From positions 879,001 to 943,000 of the forward strand of contig CAHIKZ030005198.1 of NCBI GenBank assembly GCA_903632075.3: 64,000 nucleotides of DNA, written 5' to 3'. Numbering within the stretch: the stretch's first letter is position 1; each line of letters opens with the position of its first letter. Positions 29,866 to 40,918 of this stretch are shown piece by piece. The stretch is from Acanthosepion pharaonis (lineage: Eukaryota; Mollusca; Cephalopoda; Sepiida; Sepiidae). The notes beneath the pieces were generated by a model. The model saw only the letters and a list, made by a program, of their open reading frames with translations. It made no database searches and was not told the DNA's origin. The position numbers and the translations under genes are program-made.

Positions 29866-30054
29866 CTTATAAAGCAAGGCTGCTTTGTAGAACCAACTCC
29901 CAAGAGGATGCTTCCGCGATCACTACAATTTTAACTTGTTCAAGTTTAGGATCAACTAGTATCTTTCCATCATATCACCATAAGCTGTTCCTCTTACTCT
30001 ATTACGTTCTACCTCGACTGGCTCTTGGGCCTTGCACAGGGTGAACATCATTGT

Positions 30055-30060
<6 letters not shown>
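29866..30060 (+). pseudogene. LINE family A 3' end
   Basis: RTNSQEDAS, ITTILTCSSLGSTS (frame-shifted relative to the original FPDHYNLNLFKSRVN) and the UTR signature CTCGACTGGCTCTTGGGCCT..GGGTGAACATCATTGT with a poly-A end. Confidence 0.8.
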
Positions 30061-30086
<26 letters not shown>

Positions 30087-30184
30087 ACTTAAAAAAAATT
30101 TGTTTTATTATGAAGCACACATTTTATGTAAATGCAATTCATTGACTTTCATATTCACAATGTTTTGTGAAATAAATATTATTT

Positions 30185-30400
30185 TAAATAATTTCACTCC
30201 AAGCAAGGCAAAAGCCACTAAGATGCTACTGAGAGGGAAAGAATTTTAAGAAAAATCACTATTAAAGAGAGAAGACAATGAAAGAGTAAGATTCAAGGAG
30301 ACAGAAGATGATGGTTGACATTGCCTTTAAATTTCTGAAGTTCAAAGCTGGAAGACACTTCCATAAACGAGAAGTACAAGAAAAGAAACTGTTAGCCTAG
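30185..30400 (-). pseudogene. LINE family C 3' end
   Basis: TTCACTCCAAGCAAGGCAAA, AGAGAAGACAATGAAAGAGT and TTCTGAAGTTCAAAGCTGGA are the reverse complement of the ORF end and tail seen at 45.9-46.2 kb. Confidence 0.7.
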
Positions 30401-30867
30401 ACAATGGATAGTGATAATTATTTGGGCCTTTTTCTCCTTAATATTAAAATATACATAATCTTCACTGTCTTTGTTTGCTCACCAAATATCAAGAAGTGAC
30501 AGCTCAGATTTCCGAAAAGAATCTTGTTTTGGTTGGGGATAAAAAAAAAAAAAACATCCATTATCAATAAAAAATGACAAGCAATGTCATCTCATGTAAT
30601 ATGTTAAGATAATTTCTGAGTGCACCTATTATTGAGTACTATTAGACGAGTCTCACAAGACATGGTTAAGAAGTTCAAATCTCATAAAGTGCTCTCTAAA
30701 TATAGCCTCATGGCAAGGTTGACTTGTTCTAATAAATATCTATTCCCTATCCTTCTCTTCGGCTTAAGTGACAATCATATTTAGCAAAAAGATTTTTGAT
30801 GGAATGGTAAACAAACTTTTGAAAAAAAATGTAAACAAGAAGAATGCATGTTTTTAAAAATTACAAA
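30401..30867. other. No recognised gene
   Basis: Nothing identified. Confidence 0.4.
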
Positions 30868-31480
30868 TAGAGTTAAGACACATAATCAGGAAAGAGGGCT
30901 TGTGAAATTTAACATGTATAGGATGTAGTTTTTTTGATTGATTTGTTTTCTACAACTTATCAACTGCAGGTTATTTAGAGTTAGAAAATATTTTTAGAAT
31001 GTAAGAATTTTTTTCGAGATAATAATGGTTTTAGTGATACAAGTCTTACTTAATTAACCCATAGCTGGGAGAGAGAAGAGGTGAATTCATAACTTTCCAA
31101 AGGGTATTTGCATGTAAAGGAATACAACGAACCCAATGGGAATTGGAACTCAGCTCTCCAATTAAAAATTCCAAGCCATTATCCATTACACCACCTGCAC
31201 ATCCAAGCTTACAGCACCTGGTATTCCCAAGTGGTCACCCATCTAGGTACTGACCAGGCTTAACATTGCACAAGACATAGTGAGGGAAGGAGAAGTAAAT
31301 ATATGTTTATGGATATGAATAGCATGATGGTAAAGAGTCAACTATTGCTTGGAGCTACAAAGGATAAGAAGTTACAACAAACCATGATTGCTCAGGTCTT
31401 GAAAGGACAAAGCCATGATTGCTTGAGTTCTGAAGGGACAAAGCCATGTTTGCTCAGGTCCTAAAGGGACACAGCAGATA
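30868..31480 (+). pseudogene. LINE family B 3' end, interrupted by a chimeric SINE
   Basis: Left piece: ACACATAATCAGGAAAGAGG..CTTGTGAAATTTAACATGTA (GHIIRKEGL region). Right piece from 31270: GACATAGTGAGGGAAGGAGA, then GAGCTACAAAGGATAAGAAG (ATKDKK). It ends in three tandem ~38-bp copies of CATGATTGCTCAGGTCTTGA..GGACA (31385-31475). Confidence 0.75.
30926..31269 (-). mobile_element. 5S rRNA-tRNA chimeric SINE, copy 2 (5S part truncated)
   Basis: Minus strand: 3' half of 5S (31269-31205: GGTCAGTACCTAGATGGGTG, CACTTGGGAATACCAGGTGC), then GGATGTGCAGGTGGTGTAAT, a B box GAGTTCCAATTCC, the SINE body and the shared 3' tail. It lies inside LINE B with imperfect flanks GGATGTAG/AGACATAG. The 5S/tRNA junction is the same as in the copy at 24.9 kb. 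Confidence 0.85.
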
Positions 31481-31569
31481 AAAGAAAAAAAGAATCGCTC
31501 AGCTGACCCCCTACTGTTTTGTAGGTTTTACCCACATGTGGGTTAAGAGGAGAGAAAGGAGACGATACA

Positions 31570-31690
31570 ACAGCTCGTTTTGAATGATCTTTTACCTAGA
31601 CTGGTTTTGTACCAAGCTTTAACCCAGTCTGCTCTACCCAGAACTAGGGAAGAATGAGAACTGTACTTATACCTTTGGAAAAGGGAATCA
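31570..31690 (-). mobile_element. tRNA-SINE body fragment
   Basis: TTACCTAGACTGGTTTTGTA, AACCCAGTCTGCTCTACCCA and ATACCTTTGGAAAAGGG match the reversed body of the long SINE type. Head and tail are missing. Confidence 0.6.
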
Positions 31691-32790
31691 ATGGGAATAA
31701 AGTGAACAGAAACTGTCCCAGCCAGAATTTGTTGATTTTATTTTCAGGTAAACCGTAAACCATTAGTACAAAATTCTTCATACACTGAGCAATGAAACAT
31801 GAAAGAAAATACATTAACATTTTTTAATTAAATAACTGGCAGCTTGTTCCTGAATATACCTGCCTGCTAGGGGGTCAGCTAGTCCCTGGTGCATATACCT
31901 ACTCAGGTTTATTTGCATTTCTTCAACACCTGAAGAGCAAACATGTAGTTTATACTACAACTATACTGAGTGAATCTTAGTTACAGATTTTGGGAGAGAG
32001 GGCATAATCTGGTGTGATCAACAGTTTTGAACAAGGTCAGCGTATGACATGTAACAACCAATAAAAATAAGAGAGGTAATCCTAATATATCCTAACACAT
32101 TTTCCTTACAGTTTACCTTTCATTCCAATCTGAATATGCCAAACTTATATCATCAGTGAAATGCGCTGTTATTGAAAAAGCCTTTCCCCTTTGTTCCATC
32201 ATCACTGTTGTTTTGTATACTACTATAAATCCCACTAACATGCATGCACAATAATGAACATCTTGAAAGGAAGGAAAAGAATCTCTTTTTTTTCCTTTCT
32301 CTTTTGGCATGTATTTTTTATATATCTTTCATATAGACATAATTATAAACACATGACTTGGTTCATGATTGTTTTTAAAGAATAATTTTAATTTCTAAGT
32401 ATGTTAGCTGAGAGGTATTCAAATTTAAATAGCTTAATCATTATAGGTATTAGAAAGATGAAACTTTGCAATATGATAATTTACTATAAGTTTTAAAATG
32501 ATGAGTAAATTTTATCTTTTTATATGAATTATAAGCTGAGTCCATTTTACTTAAAGTTGATTTCTTCAGAGTTGGAATATTGTGTCTCATTAATACTCTT
32601 ATAAAAATAGGTTTGTTTTGTTCAAAGTTGGTCAACTTATAAAATATGTTTTAATGACGTGTCTGTTAAAATTTAAGTGTATAAAATTTGTTTTATCAAA
32701 TTATAATTTATACAGATTTTTCTTAATTATTTATGTTGCACATGTAATAATCATTAGTGCTGATGTAAACATCCATTTATTTTTTTAAAT
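31691..32790. other. No recognised gene
   Basis: AT-rich sequence; small frames only; no repeat recognised. Confidence 0.45.
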
Positions 32791-32915
32791 ACCAGGGGTT
32801 GTGTCGATGGTAAAGTAGCTAGCAATATGGAAAAGGAAATCAGCAAGTCAGATTCAAATCCCAATTGAGATAATCCTTGTTCACACTGCATGAACATTCT
32901 TGAAAAAGGTATAAA
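32791..32915 (+). mobile_element. Degenerate tRNA-like SINE head
   Basis: GTGTCGATGGTAAAGTAGCT resembles an A-box region, and CAGATTCAAATCCCAATTGA resembles the B box and first body bases of other SINEs here, followed by CTTGAAAAAGGTATAAAT. Highly diverged. Confidence 0.5.
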
Positions 32916-33067
32916 TTGAAATAATTGATTGAAAAATTTCTTAATTAAGAGTTCATGTACAGTAATTATGTAAATTATTGAAATATTTTTGAAAGGGAGA
33001 AGAAAGGGATCTACAAAATTTTAAAAAATTGTAATAGAATTTTATTCTAAGTTCTATATTTATAGTA

Positions 33068-33460
33068 TTTACATTAGTCGGACTATTGTCCTCATCTTTG
33101 TCACCATATTTGTCACAACGTTTCGGCCGTTGTACGCTCTGGCCTTCTTCAGGTGGTTGGAATTTCGAACTGAACAAAGTGGATAAGGGCGTTGGTTAGA
33201 TCCAGTGACAGACCCAAAGAAGGTGAGTTCAATACCTGATTAAGGCAGTGGAGAACTTTCAGAGGGAAAATTAGCAGGAGATAACTGATAACTGACATCC
33301 ATCAAACATGGCACGTGGAACTAGAACAGTCTACCCCAGTGATCGAAATAAAGGGTTCAGTTCAAATTCCAACCACCTGAAGAAGGCGGAGCGCACAACG
33401 GCCAAACGCCAGGACAAATATGGCGACAAAGATGAGGACAATAGTCCGACTAATGTAAAT
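33068..33460. mobile_element. Family F foldback element, copy 2
   Basis: Left arm 33068-33176 and right arm 33303-33460 are reverse complements; the left arm lacks its inner ~45 bp. On the minus strand of the left arm CTGAAGA (33152-33146), a perfect GGCC/GGCC hairpin and GAAAC (33124-33120) give the best hammerhead-like core of the family. The right arm at 33377 has the core with a damaged GAAAC. The spacer has a weak tRNA-like T-arm (GGTGAGTTCAATACC). Confidence 0.85.
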
Positions 33461-33589
33461 ACTGTACAGAATACCTCATCTCAGAAATATAGACAGATTC
33501 TATATTTATTTGTTTGATTTAGACACTGACAGAGCTTTTCTTGGTTTTATATAAAGAGACATCCCTTCTTGCAGTTTTGCTAGAAATAG

Positions 33590-33975
33590 TAGTTTGGATC
33601 CTAAATTAACTTGTGATAACTTCTTATTGTCTTTGAGTTACAGGTGCTATCCATTTTAGTTGTTGCTGCTGTTGAAAATCTTCAAGCGAGGTGGTTTCTG
33701 TTATTTGGTAGTCTTTGTTTCCAATTCTGTAGCACTAATCCACAAGATCTGAAGAAAGACAGTCATTGCTAAGACCTACAGGCTTCATTCTCTTGAAGTC
33801 ATTTATAACCATTGGCCAGAGAAAGCGGTTCGATGCAGCTGACAATTTAGATATTTCTAAATGAGTTTGGTGCCTACATCCATATGAAAGTCTCAATTGA
33901 ATGAGGCTATTTAAGAACATGACTTGGGTTTTTAGGTTAATGTTTTGGTTTTGTAGCAACTTGTGGTTTGGGGCT
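33590..33975 (-). pseudogene. LINE family D, C-terminal region (relic)
   Basis: Minus strand: FLNSLIQLRLSYGCRHQTH, SNRFLWPMVINDFKRMKPVG, then (stop) YRIGNKDYQITETTSLEDFQ and QQQQLKWIAPVT. The same order of motifs is found at 4.95-5.20 kb. Stops are few, so this copy is younger or better kept. Confidence 0.8.
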
Positions 33976-34102
33976 AAACTACCACTAGTGTAGCCTATTC
34001 TATGTTCAATTTCCTAAACATTACCAAATTTATTACTTCCATTTTCATGATACTGGATTTTATGGTGGGCATTAATAGGTTATTATTAGCTTTTCTTAAA
34101 TG

Positions 34103-34412
34103 ACATGTCCTTTCAAGATGTACATGATCATAGCTCTCCACAAATTACTTTTCTTTATTATGCAAATTGCCATGCATTCTTGGGAAAGGTTTTACATTGA
34201 TTTTCAAAGTTTTCCTTCTTTTAGACTGGCTTCTATCTAAAGCAATCTTTTATTATTTAACTCATAGATGAAGAGAGAAAAACCCATACCTTTCCTAAGG
34301 GCATTAGTCCAAAAAGTGAACACAGCCTAGAATTTGAACTAGGATCACCAATTCTACTTTCTCTGTTGATATCTTATCCACTACCTGCACATCCATTTTG
34401 AAGCTTACTAAT
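34103..34412 (-). mobile_element. tRNA-SINE with LINE B-like 3' tail
   Basis: Minus strand: head GGATGTGCAGGTAGTGGATA, body (CCTTAGGAAAGGTATGGG; CTATGAGTTAAATAATAAA), and a 3' tail (34165-34103) whose reverse, ACATGTCCTTTCAAGATGTA then ATGATCATAGCTCTCCACAA, matches the LINE B 3' end. The same fusion occurs at 49.8-50.1 kb, so the tail belongs to the SINE. Confidence 0.75.
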
Positions 34413-35194
34413 AACAACTGAGCCTGAAGAGGGTTGGGTCCTATAAGGCTACTTTGCCTAAGACACACTACTACTACTATGACTGTAGTATATCAAATAA
34501 CTCATGAACTTATGGGTTATGTGATTTGCCGATCTTGAATAACAATTGGGTACAGAGGGTTTTTTTCTGGTCATGTCATTTCTGAGAAAACCTTATTTTC
34601 AATGAAAAGTAAGAAGTCCCTTTACTGACGGTTGCCAAAAAAAAAAAAAAAAAAAAGAAGAAAAAAAAGAAAAGGTAATAAATAACAATTTAAAGGTTTG
34701 TTTAGTGCAAGCAATGATTTTCTTTCTTAATATTTATTCCATGACTTTAAAAAAAAAAAAAAAAACTTACTGAGATTAAAAAACAAAACTGAAAACAAAC
34801 TTAATGATTGTCGGAATGGCAGGCACACAATTGGTTTCCTTGTTGACAGCATGAGAATGTGCACACATAGCAAAAAATAAATGTTGTCTAAACTTTCACC
34901 TATCACTGTTAATGCCCTGATGTTTACAATGGCACATGGTTTATCAGACAAAACCCACCTGTCATTGTTGTTTAGATGACCTTGTACACTTGGTATTGGC
35001 AGGTAAGCATTTCTATGGGAATAGGTGCAAAATCTTACTATCAGCTAACCTGGATCATTAAGACAGCAAAGAGAAAGAAAATAGACACTTGCTTATACAT
35101 TCAAAATATGTTTTGATTAATATCACACTTAAAGAAGAGTATGTTGTATATTTCTTAAAGGAATATCAATTACAGGCTTCTTTTATATGCCCTG
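34413..35194. other. No recognised gene
   Basis: A-rich runs at 34635-34675 and 34750-34768; nothing else identified. Confidence 0.45.
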
Positions 35195-35320
35195 TCCCTT
35201 CAGGACATAGTGATCATGGCCCTCCACAACTTCATATCCTTTCTGGTTTTGAGTAATGTTTGTCTCCTGAATATTTCTCCCAGTCCTACATTCTACAATC
35301 CATTTACACGAGTTAACAAA
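35195..35320 (-). pseudogene. LINE family B 3' end
   Basis: CCCTGTCCCTTCAGGACATA, GTGATCATGGCCCTCCACAA and CTTCATATCCTTTCTGG are the reverse of the terminal LKGHGT/ATKDRK region. It faces the plus-strand copy that starts 20 bp away. Confidence 0.8.
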
Positions 35321-35339
35321 GAAAATTAAGTCTATAATT

Positions 35340-36205
35340 TTTTAAGAAAGTGCGATACTGAAATCTGAAGGTGCATTGGGATAGCAAAAGATGCCTTTCA
35401 AAAGCTAAACAAAATATTAAGAAACAGAAAAATTTTGTTAGAAACAAAGAAAAGAGTACTATGTTATATAATACCAGTCCTATATGTAAGTGATTGCTAG
35501 ACAATGTCATCACAGATGAAGAAGAAACTTGAAGCAGCAGAAATCTGATTCTACAGAAGGATGCTGAGAATACCATGGACGGAACATGTGAGCAACAACG
35601 AAGTTTTAGAAAAAAAAAAAAAAACACTTATACTTAATATCAGAAAGACAGTTGAAATATCTAGGGCACATAATCAGGAAAGAGGGCTTGGAAAATTTGA
35701 CACTCACAGGACATACTGAAGACAAGAACGACAGAGGAAAGCAGTGCCTAACATACTGAAAAGGCTTGTGTACATGGTTAATAGAACAGGGTTTAGGAGA
35801 TAGCAAATAGATAAAAAAATACTAAGGGCTACAAAGGACAGGAAATTGTAGAGACCCATGATCGTCCATGTCCTGAAGGGGCGCAGAACAAAGAAGAAAA
35901 AAAAGAACACAATCATGACCACTTGTGATTGACAACGAAGCTTTAGAGAAACAAAAAGGACAATTATACTTAACATCAGAAAGAAATAGTTCTAGGGAAC
36001 ATGAGGAAAGAGGGATGGGAGAATTTGATACTCACAGGTCATACTGAAGTCAAGAGAGATAGATGAAAAAAATGCGCAACCTTCCAAGCGAGCTGAGTAA
36101 ATGGATGGTGGAACAAGAGATAACAAAAAAACAAAATTTATTGAGCTACAAAGGATAGGAAATCGTGGAGAGCCATGATTGCCAATGTCCTGAAGAGCCA
36201 CAGCA
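35340..36205 (+). pseudogene. LINE family B, post-RT region with duplicated 3' part
   Basis: First copy 35340-35890: WDSKRCLSKAKQNI, RNKEKSTMLYNT, LILQKDAENTMDGTCE, ISERQLKYLGHIIRKEGLEN, LTLTGHTEDKNDRG, then the terminal block and CATGTCCTGAAGGGGCGCAG. A second partial copy (35930-36205) repeats the region from the NFREK block to the end (RATKDRKSWRAMIANVLKSH in pieces). Both have frameshifts. Confidence 0.85.
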
Positions 36206-37148
36206 TAGAGAAGTTGAATGTAAATTATGAATGAGATGATGAAGTTTTAAGATGTGTTTCAAAAGTGGAAAGAACTTTCCTTAGAACCTGCATATCCAGG
36301 TGATATTAAAAGAGAAGAAAGGAAAGATTAAGAGAGAAGAAAGGAAAGAAAAGTCCTGTGAGAAAAATAAAAATAGTAGTAGTAGTAGTAGTAGTAAAAC
36401 CAAAAGTTAAAAAAAAAAAATCAGTCATTTCCAGTCAGAAACTGACAACACTTTACTGTTGATTTCATTTGAGTTCAGCTGCTTATGATGGATGTATGAA
36501 GGGAGTTAGGAGGGGTGGAGCATCATCAGCCAGGACTACAAACTGCCCTCCTTAAGACCCTTCTCTGCATACCTTCCAAGGGAGTGGGCTTAGGAAAGGT
36601 GTCTTTGAAGAAGAAGAAGAAAAAAAAATCTCGTCTGGCAGCCATGTTAACTATGGATTATTTTGTTTCCAAACAAAATGGTTTTCTTTTAATTCAAGAG
36701 AATGAAGTGCAAGAGAAAGAGAGAGAAAGAAAGAGCAGGAACAATCTTTTTGTATTAAACTAAAAATTTTCAACATTATCTTTTTTAACCATGCCTCATA
36801 TTGCAAATAACTATTATTTAAAATCTGACAAAATCAATCTTAAAGCTTACTAGATTTTAAGTAAAAGTAATAACAGATGTGGCTGACTGTGTCAAGCAGG
36901 AAGGAGATAATTTTATGAAGCTGGATGATGAAAGTGGTATTAATATTGCTCAAATCTTATGGATGACTAAAATCTGGAGATAAAAATAATTTTTCTAATA
37001 TATATTTTTGACATTTTATTATTTTTCAGAAATATAGGGAAAATAATTTTTCACATAGATTACATTTGCATAAAGAGGACAGATCTTGCTGGGTTAGTTG
37101 TCCAAATTATTGTAAAAATTCTCAGCCCAAACAGGAACAGAAACAATC
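36206..37148. other. No recognised gene; (AGT)n at 36373-36397
   Basis: Contains an (AGT)8 microsatellite and purine-rich stretches (36300-36350, 36710-36740). No supported frame. Confidence 0.5.
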
Positions 37149-37637
37149 TGGCAAAGGAAAGTTTTTGTTTTGATTAAAAAATTTGTTTTGTGTTGGATCA
37201 GCAGTTGTACTAACTTAAAGCATAGCAAATTTTGGCCTCTTTTTTTTTGCAGTGACAGGCATTAATTTGGAAATTCTTGCGAAAGTCAAATAATTGTCAG
37301 ATTTTAGTGAAATTTTTAGGATTTATTCACAAATGAATGAAATTATTTTTGAAATTTTTTTTATTAGAAAATCTTACTAAAATATATATATATTTTTTTT
37401 TAATATGTGTTTCAGGCCCTTAATTTTTACTGATTATGTTAGTTAAAAGCAGAATTCTTTGAAGAATTTAAATCACAAATTTTTATTTTTGCAAAATTGG
37501 ACCTGGTCTTACCAAAAATGTGTTCTGAATCAAAAAATAAAAACAATAAAACTAAGACATTATTTAAGTAGATAAGCTTTTAATTGCTTATATGAATAAT
37601 ATATATTAAAGATATTGCCTGAAGTAAAAAAAAATTT
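37149..37637 (+). repeat. 490-bp direct repeat L, copy 1
   Basis: Nearly identical to 38454-38928 (GGCAAAGGAAAGTTTTTGTT at the start, AGTAGATAAGCTTTTAATTG near the end), with small indels. An older inverted copy lies at 48600-49030. Non-coding. Together with copy 2 it frames about 815 bp. Confidence 0.9.
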
Positions 37638-37753
37638 GAATGTTTGCTCATTTGTTCAAAATTTGGAAGTGTTATCAGGAACTTTTTCAATATTCCTTTT
37701 ATTTCTCAGTTATTATTCATTTTTGACTAGTATTCCTTTTGTCATTTTTTTTT

Positions 37754-38110
37754 GTGACGTATGGTGGCCGTTAATGATTAAGTATATCTGAAGACTTCAA
37801 TGTTAATATAAAACAATATTTAATTACATCCACAAATAAATACTTAACAAGAAAAAAGGAGTAAAAGTCAACCAAAGATAATTAACCATTTCAGTGAATA
37901 CCTTGTTAGTAGCATGGCTCAGTTTAATGTCCGGTAAATCCTAAAACAAAATCCAAATCAAAACACACAATAATTCACACTAATTTAACTGGATAGCTCC
38001 ACTCAATAATCACTGCAGTCAGTAGCCTGACACTGCTATTTATACACCTGGTGAAAAACATATCCATAAGTCTAGTCTTCGTAGTTATTCATTTTCTTCC
38101 TATATGACAG
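37754..38110 (-). mobile_element. Possible solo LTR
   Basis: On the minus strand a TATA-like GGTGTATAAATAGCAG (about 38052-38037) lies ~300 bp before an end ACCATACGTCACA. Flanking sequence TTATTCATTTTTGACTAGTA occurs on both sides (37707-37726 and 38189-38208) but is too long for a simple target duplication. It has no second copy here, so the call rests on promoter-like layout only. Confidence 0.3.
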
Positions 38111-38277
38111 TCTTATTTCTCTTGCTTTTCCACCAAAAAGTAATAGTCTTAAGTTGCTTAAATTTCTAGGATTAAGCACAGTCAATTATTATTCATTTTT
38201 GACTAGTATTTCTTTCATCTTATAGATAAATATTTCCTATTTGTGCCTTATCATATCATTCTGTTGGATTCTAATCG

Positions 38278-38302
38278 ATATATATATATATATATATATA
38301 TA
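38278..38302. repeat. (TA)n microsatellite
   Basis: About 12 TA units. Confidence 0.9.
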
Positions 38303-38453
38303 CGTAAAAATTCAGATATAAATATTTAAAAATGTTCTCAAATTTAAAATTTGAAAATGTAATATTTTCCCTTTACTTCTGTGTATTAATACATTTTTTA
38401 TTTATAAATCTTCACAATTAACTTGATAATATTCCTCAGTGGATGAAACATAT

Positions 38454-38928
38454 TGGCAAAGGAAAGTTTTTGTTTTGATTAAAAAATTTGTTTTGTCTTG
38501 CAGTTGTACTAACTTTAAGCATAGCAAATTTTGACCTCTTTTTTTTTGCAGTGACAGGCATTAATTTGGAAATTCTTGTGAAAATCAAATAATTGTCAGA
38601 TTTTAGTGAAATTTTTAGGATTTATTCACAAATGAATGAAATTATTTTTGAAATTTTTTTTATTAGAAAATCTTACTAAAAAATATTTTTTTTTACGTGT
38701 TTCAGACCCTTAATTTTTACTGATTATATTAGTTAAAAGCAGAATTCTTTGAAGAATTTAAATCACAAATTTTTATTTTTGCAAAATTGGACCTGGTCTA
38801 CCAAAAATGTGTTCTGAATCAAAAAATAAAAACACAATAAAACTAAGACATTATTTAAGTAGATAAGCTTTTAATTACTTATATGAATAATATATATTAA
38901 AGATAATATTGCCTGAAGAAAAAAAATT
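38454..38928 (+). repeat. 490-bp direct repeat L, copy 2
   Basis: See copy 1 at 37149-37637; differs by about a dozen substitutions and short indels. Confidence 0.9.
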
Positions 38929-39296
38929 TTTTAACGAAAAATGAATTTTTACAAGATTTGTTTTCGTTTTTTTTTTTTACAATTTTAAATTGAATAATTA
39001 CAAAGACTTTAAATCTTTTAAAATTCATTTTCAATGAGATAATTCTTAGGAAATATTTTTATTAAATAAAGCTATATTTACTAATCATATATTATAAAGC
39101 TTATTACAATCTGACAATCATGAAATATTTTATAAAGAATTTTGATTGTTTTGTGTGTGATTACGAGCAGAATTTCTGAAATATGGATGTACAAACCAAT
39201 AATTCTAGAATTTAAAGGTCATGTGTTTTAAGGGTTGTCCCCATTTATGATGAAAAAAGAAACCTCAAACTTTATCATCTGCTCCCCCATACTATG

Positions 39297-39336
<40 letters not shown>

Positions 39337-39544
39337 GTAAATCTATTTAAACTCGGTGGGTGAAAAAACCTGGATAACACAAGTTTCAAATAAATTGACA
39401 TCAGAGGAAAAATGGAAAAATAAAAGAAAGCACCAAAAACCTCCGAACAAGGCAAAAGAAATCGTCCATTACCTAAAATTTCTGGTACAAAGAAAAAAAC
39501 AAACCCAGTAAATAATAAATTAAAATGAAGAGTGCTCAATACAC
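38929..39544. other. No recognised gene; (TA)n at 39300-39334
   Basis: AT-rich sequence containing a (TA)17 tract. The 103-codon minus-strand frame (39228-39539) runs through that tract and has no domain. Confidence 0.5.
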
Positions 39545-39850
39545 TAAGTAGATATATATATAGATATGTTCAAACATGTTTCATTGAATAATATAGGCAT
39601 ATTGTGTCTACTTATTTTTATACTGGTTCTTTTCAGTTGTCTAATCAGTTTCTTGATATTAAGATGAAATTCATCAAGGAAGGTGCTGTAGTTTTTTTTA
39701 ACCGAAGTACTTTCAACCTTTTCCAAAATCATCTTCAGGAGTAAATTACAAAGACAAACTTATTGTAACTGCGATAAAATCTGCATCCCACTGTAATAGT
39801 AATTTTTAAAAACATGTGAAAATGTTCTGTTAGAGTTATTTTAAAATTTT
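39545..39850 (-). mobile_element. TA-flanked repeat, family G copy 2
   Basis: Reverse orientation of the copy at 41-336. On the minus strand CTGAAGA (39738-39732), a weak hairpin and GAAAG (39716-39712), then ACAGCACCTTCCTTGATGAA. It ends in TATATATAT at 39550. It faces the plus-strand copy at 40655. Confidence 0.7.
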
Positions 39851-39988
39851 AAATTTATTCATTGTTGTTATGGAATTTTTTGCAAAAAACATTCAAGTGC
39901 ATATAAAATTTAATGCCATTTTAAATTTCTAACAATTTTCGGCTTGCTCCTTTATATTGAAACAATTGTTCTGCAAAATATTCCATAA

Positions 39989-40573
39989 CTAGCAGTATAA
40001 CCCGTCTGCGACTGGGTATTTCATTACTAGGAATTTTTGCCATTCATTTGGAGCAGTTTAAGTTTAAAGTCAGCCCACCTGAAAATCAATATTAGTAACA
40101 ATTGGGTGCAATTCAGGCACATCCCAAAATGAGGGATTAACAATTTGAATGAGGAGTGGCCCTGAAAAGAGCCATTTTTGCATTCTCAATCATGCAAGGA
40201 AGGAACCTCTTCCATGAACCGTCATAATAATAATATACGATAATTTTTATTTATAATATATATATTTTTTATAATTCTAATAATCTTTTGCATTAGATTT
40301 CAACTCTCTAAATTGATTGTATGAGTTTTTTTTTTACAGACATTAAATTTTGCCTTTGATTTTAGTACAAAGTGTAAAAAATCATTTTTTTTTTATTTTT
40401 CACCTTCAAGGTTATAATTTATTCCAACCAATTTGGACTCAAAACCTGCACTGAAGAATTATCTATCAAACAAAATAAAATTCATCAAAATCAGATGAAA
40501 ACTGTGGAAACACATAAATAACATCCGACCACACACACATACATACACACATTTTGAGAATTATAGATATAGA
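39989..40573 (-). mobile_element. Non-autonomous Helitron (585 bp)
   Basis: On the minus strand it starts TCTATATCTATAATTCTCAA and ends CTAG preceded by an ACCCAGT..GACGGGT hairpin. The flanks are A before TC and T after CTAG, the Helitron insertion rule. The 5' end, tail and several internal blocks (TTCATCTGATT, CAGGTTTTGAG, GTGCACCCAATT-like) match the element at 50.3-51.0 kb. No Rep/helicase coding remains. Confidence 0.88.
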
Positions 40574-40654
40574 TTGCAATGGATAAATTTAAAATTTAAA
40601 AATAACTGTAACAATACATTTGCCCATGTTTTTTTTTTGTTTTTTTTTTTAAAA

Positions 40655-40917
40655 AATCACCATCACAATGGAATGCACATTTTATTGCAATTACAATAAG
40701 TTTGTTTCAGTAATTTAACCCTGAAGATGATCTTAGAAAAGGTCAAAAGTACTTAGGTTTTAAAAAAAAAACAAAACAAACTATGGCACCTTCATTGATG
40801 GATTTCATCTTAACATCAAGAAACTGATTAGCCAACTGGAAAGGATCAGTATACAAATAAGTAGACATAATATGTCTATATTATTCAATGAAACATGTTT
40901 GAATGAAGATATACCAG
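40655..40917 (+). mobile_element. TA-flanked repeat, family G copy 3
   Basis: CTGAAGA at 40721, a degraded hairpin and AAAAG, then TTCATTGATGGATTTCATCT and the run-up GAATGAAGATATACC to the (CT)(TA) tract. Matches copies 1 and 2. Confidence 0.75.
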
Positions 40918-40918
40918 C

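Noticed and set aside
39228..39539. 103-codon minus-strand frame
   Set aside because: Runs through (TA)n and has no domain.
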